Source: Citreicoccus inhibens
Lineage (GTDB): Bacteria; Myxococcota; Myxococcia; Myxococcales; Myxococcaceae
Direction: 5' to 3'
Assembly (NCBI RefSeq): GCF_019039035.1
Contig: NZ_JAHNZT010000003.1
Coordinates: 1-64,000 of the forward strand
Length of the DNA: 64,000 bases
Shown here piece by piece: positions 61,671 to 64,000 of the stretch. Numbering within the stretch: position 1 is the stretch's first letter; each line of letters starts with the position of its first letter. A model generated the notes under the pieces. The model saw nothing but the letters and a program-made list of their open reading frames with translations, made no database searches and was not told the origin of the DNA. The position numbers and the translations under genes were made by a program.

Positions 61671-62809
61671 AGGCGCGCACGGTGCTCCCCGGCGGCACGC
61701 TGGGCATCCTCGGCGCGGGACAGCTCGGGCGGATGATGGCCCTGGCCGCGCGCACGCTCGGCTACCAGGTGCAGGCGTTGGATCCGGACTCGACCGCGCC
61801 CGCGCGCTCGGTGGTGGATCGCTGCCTGACCTCGGCGTTCTCCGACATCGACGCGGCGAGCGACCTGGCGCGCGCGTGCGACGTCGTGACGCTGGAGATC
61901 GAGAAGATTCCGCTCGCCACGCTGAACGCCGTGGCCCGGCAAACCCCCATGCGTCCCGGCGCGGGCGTGCTGGAGGTGATTCAGCACCGCGGCCGGCAGA
62001 AGAGTTGGCTTGCGCGCGGAGGATTCCCCTTGGGCCCGTGGCGCGAGGCGCACTCCGCCGCGGAGCTGGCGCAGGCCATCGAGGCCCTGGGCGGCCGGTG
62101 CTTCGTGAAGTCCAGCGAGGGGGGCTACGACGGGCGAGGCCAGTACGAGGTCTCTCGCGCCGACGAGGCCGCCACCGCGTGGCGCGAGTTGGGTGAGCGC
62201 TCGGTGGTGGTGGAGGCCGCGCTCGACCTGGAGTCCGAGCTCTCGGTCCTGGTGGCGCGCGGCCCGGACGGGCAGGCCGTCGTCTACCCGCCCGCGTTCA
62301 ATCACCACGAGCAGCGCATCCTCGCGTGGTCGTTGCTGCCGGGACAGCTGCCGCCCGCCATCACCGCGCAGGCCACGGAAGTGGCGCGCGCCATCACCGA
62401 CGCGCTCCAGGTCGAGGGCCTGCTCGTCGTGGAGATGTTCCTGCTGCGCGATGGCCGCCTGCTCGTCAACGAGCTGGCGCCGCGTCCGCACAACAGCTTC
62501 CACTCCACCGAGGTGGCGTGCCTCACCAGCCAGTTCGAGCAGGCGGTGCGCGCGGTGTGCAACCTGCCGTTGGGCTCGGTGGAGGTCGTGCGCCCGGCGG
62601 CCATCGTCAACCTGCTCGGCGACCTGTGGCTGCGCGAAGGCGGGCCTCGGTTCGCCCAGGCGCTGGCCATGCCCGGCGTGCGGCTGCATCTGTATGGCAA
62701 GCGCGACGCTCGCAAGGGCCGGAAGATGGGCCACCTCTCGGCGGTGGGCTCCACCCCCGAGGAGGCCCTGGCTCGGGTCAAGGCAGCCGCCACCGCGCTG
62801 GGGATGTGA
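61667..62809 (+). CDS. purK: 5-(carboxyamino)imidazole ribonucleotide synthase
   Basis: A 380-residue ATP-grasp enzyme making N5-CAIR from AIR, bicarbonate and ATP. GILGAGQLGRM is the N-terminal loop; ATP-grasp residues follow (FVKSSEGGYDGRGQ, VEAALDLESELSV, NELAPRPHNSFHSTE). The typical ENV of this family (EFENVP) reads EIEKIP here. It works next to PurE, and the pair are made as one unit. Confidence 0.95.
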   Translation: MKARTVLPGGTLGILGAGQLGRMMALAARTLGYQVQALDPDSTAPARSVVDRCLTSAFSDIDAASDLARACDVVTLEIEKIPLATLNAVARQTPMRPGAGVLEVIQHRGRQKSWLARGGFPLGPWREAHSAAELAQAIEALGGRCFVKSSEGGYDGRGQYEVSRADEAATAWRELGERSVVVEAALDLESELSVLVARGPDGQAVVYPPAFNHHEQRILAWSLLPGQLPPAITAQATEVARAITDALQVEGLLVVEMFLLRDGRLLVNELAPRPHNSFHSTEVACLTSQFEQAVRAVCNLPLGSVEVVRPAAIVNLLGDLWLREGGPRFAQALAMPGVRLHLYGKRDARKGRKMGHLSAVGSTPEEALARVKAAATALGM

Positions 62810-62813
62810 CGCC

Positions 62814-63290
62814 ATGAAGACGAATGCCGCCCGGCTGTTGGACTCGCTCGGCGTGCGCTACGAGCTGCGCGACTACGAGGTCGACCCGGACGACCTGTCC
62901 GCGGAGACCGTCGCCGGCAAGGTGGGCATGCCCGCCGAGCAGGTGTTCAAGACGCTCGTGGCGCGCGGCGACCGGACCGGCGTGCTGATGGCGGTGGTGC
63001 CGGGCAACGCCGAGTTGGACCTCAAGGCGCTCGCCCGGCTCAGCGGAGACCGCAAGGTGGACACGGTGCCGCTCAAGGAGCTGCAGCCGCTGACCGGCTA
63101 CGTGCGCGGCGGCTGCACCGCGATTGGGGGCAAGAAGGACTACCCCGTCTTCGTCGATGAGACGCTGGAGCTGTTCGACACCATCGCGGTGTCCGCAGGC
63201 ATTCGCGGCACGCAGCTCGTGCTCGCGCCCGCGGACTACCTGCGCGTGACGAAGGGCCGCACCGGGCCCATCTCTCGCCCCAAGGCCTAG
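62814..63290 (+). CDS. YbaK/EbsC-type Cys-tRNA(Pro) deacylase
   Basis: A 158-residue trans-editing domain protein. The catalytic Lys near residue 46 (VFKTLVARGD), GYVRGGCTAIGGKKDYPVFVDE and the C-terminal RVTKGRTGPISRP are family hallmarks. Such enzymes clear Cys from tRNA-Pro made in error. The start is 4 nt after the purK stop. Confidence 0.92.
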   Translation: MKTNAARLLDSLGVRYELRDYEVDPDDLSAETVAGKVGMPAEQVFKTLVARGDRTGVLMAVVPGNAELDLKALARLSGDRKVDTVPLKELQPLTGYVRGGCTAIGGKKDYPVFVDETLELFDTIAVSAGIRGTQLVLAPADYLRVTKGRTGPISRPKA

Positions 63291-63297
63291 GACCCGC

Positions 63298-64000
63298 TCA
63301 GGACTGCGCGCCACCGTCGAGGCTCGGCGCGAAGAGCACCTTGCCGCTCGTCATGTCCGAGGAGGCGATGCGCAGCGCTTCGCCCGCGGACTCCAGGGGC
63401 AGGCTCGCGCGGAGGGGCGTCTCCAAGGCCTTGCCCATCAGCGTCGCCGCGCCCACGAGCGCCCGGAGCTGCTCGCGTCCGAAGCGGCCACGCCCCCAAC
63501 GCGCCAGCCAGAAGCCGTCCACCTTCTTGTCGTGGAAGATGAAGTCTCCGGGGTCGATGCGGCACTCCTGCTCCGCCAGCGCGCCGTAGACCGTCACCGT
63601 TCCGCCGTCCGGCATCGCGCTCAAGAGGCGCCCCGTGAGGTGACCGCCCACCGCGTCGAACGCCAGCGTCACGCGCAGCTCGTGGAACAGGAGCCGCAGT
63701 CGCTCGTCGAACTCGGGCTCCGCGCTGCTCAGCACGTGCTCGGCGCCCAGCGCGCGCAGCACCTGCACCTGCTCGGGACGACGCACCACGTGCACCATGG
63801 GCAGTCCGCGACGCCGGGCCAGCGTGGCCAACATGCGCCCCAGCGCGCTCGCCGCCGCCGTCTGCGCCAGCGCGCCATGGCCCTCCTGCCGCGCTCTGTC
63901 CAACAGCGCCCACGCCGTCAGCGGATTGATGAAGAGCGTGGAGCCCTGCTCGTCGCTCATGCGCGCGCGCAAAGGCAGACACTGCGGCAGGGGCACCACC
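63298..64000 (-). CDS. MDR-type dehydrogenase, N-terminus cut off by window edge
   Basis: The last 234 residues of a medium-chain dehydrogenase/reductase; the frame runs past the right edge, so the start is not in view. The Rossmann part is recognisable (LTAWALLDRARQEG, ALGRMLATLA, VHVVRRPEQVQVLRALGAEHV, TLAFDAVGG, GTVTVYGALA) and the substrate part ends in DMTSGKVLFAPSLDGG. Probably quinone oxidoreductase- or enoyl reductase-like; zinc residues cannot be judged without the missing part. Confidence 0.8.
   Translation of the reverse strand, partial: VVPLPQCLPLRARMSDEQGSTLFINPLTAWALLDRARQEGHGALAQTAAASALGRMLATLARRRGLPMVHVVRRPEQVQVLRALGAEHVLSSAEPEFDERLRLLFHELRVTLAFDAVGGHLTGRLLSAMPDGGTVTVYGALAEQECRIDPGDFIFHDKKVDGFWLARWGRGRFGREQLRALVGAATLMGKALETPLRASLPLESAGEALRIASSDMTSGKVLFAPSLDGGAQS

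Noticed and set aside
1-64000. Search for tRNA, rRNA, CRISPR arrays, transposases and prophage genes
   Set aside because: Read through on both strands; no cloverleaf, rRNA-like stretch, regularly spaced repeat array, DDE/tyrosine recombinase motif or terminal inverted repeat with target duplication was found.

Overview
The window is a GC-rich, gene-dense stretch of a myxobacterial chromosome, most likely from the Myxococcus/Corallococcus group. The evidence is: four Hanks-type Ser/Thr kinases of the GGMAEV type or close to it, several with Pro/Ala-rich linkers and transmembrane or PEGA tails; many lipoproteins; a C-terminal MYXO-CTERM-like sorting tail; and a locus resembling the gltA/gltB/gltC/gltK gliding-motility cluster. 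No rRNA, tRNA, CRISPR array, insertion sequence, phage gene or replication origin was recognised. Genes are tightly packed, and many neighbours share a 4-nt ATGA or GTGA stop/start overlap.

Layout. 0-10 kb: a truncated Ser/Thr kinase, a lipoprotein with its own terminator, then a plus-strand group (MDR oxidoreductase, GDPD phosphodiesterase, deoxynucleoside kinase, thioesterase), an A-type Fe-S carrier, MoeB with a fused rhodanese, a solo rhodanese, and a membrane Ser/Thr kinase. 10-18.4 kb: a plus-strand run with a membrane-anchored protein, an outer-membrane porin-like protein, a VTC-type polyphosphate polymerase, a thymidylate-kinase-like protein with a long repeat tail, a DUF4956 membrane protein, a secreted metallophosphatase and an RsmB-like methyltransferase. 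18.4-25.4 kb: M61 peptidase with PDZ, lipoprotein, RNase HII, a DUF2325-like protein and a double glycosyltransferase. 25.8-26.4 kb is the largest non-coding gap and holds a possible decayed FG-GAP repeat.

26.4-36 kb: acetyl-CoA synthetase, a lipoprotein, NUDIX hydrolase, an M50 protease with an Ala/Asp/Gly tail, an AgmX-like membrane protein, a MoaD-MoaE fusion, a large PKD lipoprotein and a barrel/MYXO-CTERM pair. 36-42 kb (minus): uppS-cdsA-rseP-rlpA-tsaB-asd homologue, an envelope and housekeeping cluster. 42-50 kb: two divergent Ser/Thr kinases, RluA-type pseudouridine synthase, YjbQ, Pol IV and a poly(A)-polymerase-family enzyme. 50-53.7 kb: MFS transporter-plsX-App1-like phosphatase. 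53.7-58.3 kb: the glt-like motility locus around a divergent promoter region with a 15-bp palindrome. 58.4-64 kb: VWA protein, alcohol dehydrogenase, purE-purK, YbaK and a truncated dehydrogenase.

The best candidate for an undescribed system is the 11.2-17.0 kb block: VTC polymerase, P-loop kinase with about nine roughly 27-residue repeats, DUF4956 membrane protein, secreted phosphatase and porin-like protein. It suggests a polyphosphate or phosphate pathway in which the kinase takes an unusual partner role. Functions come from motifs read by eye; no database search was run.
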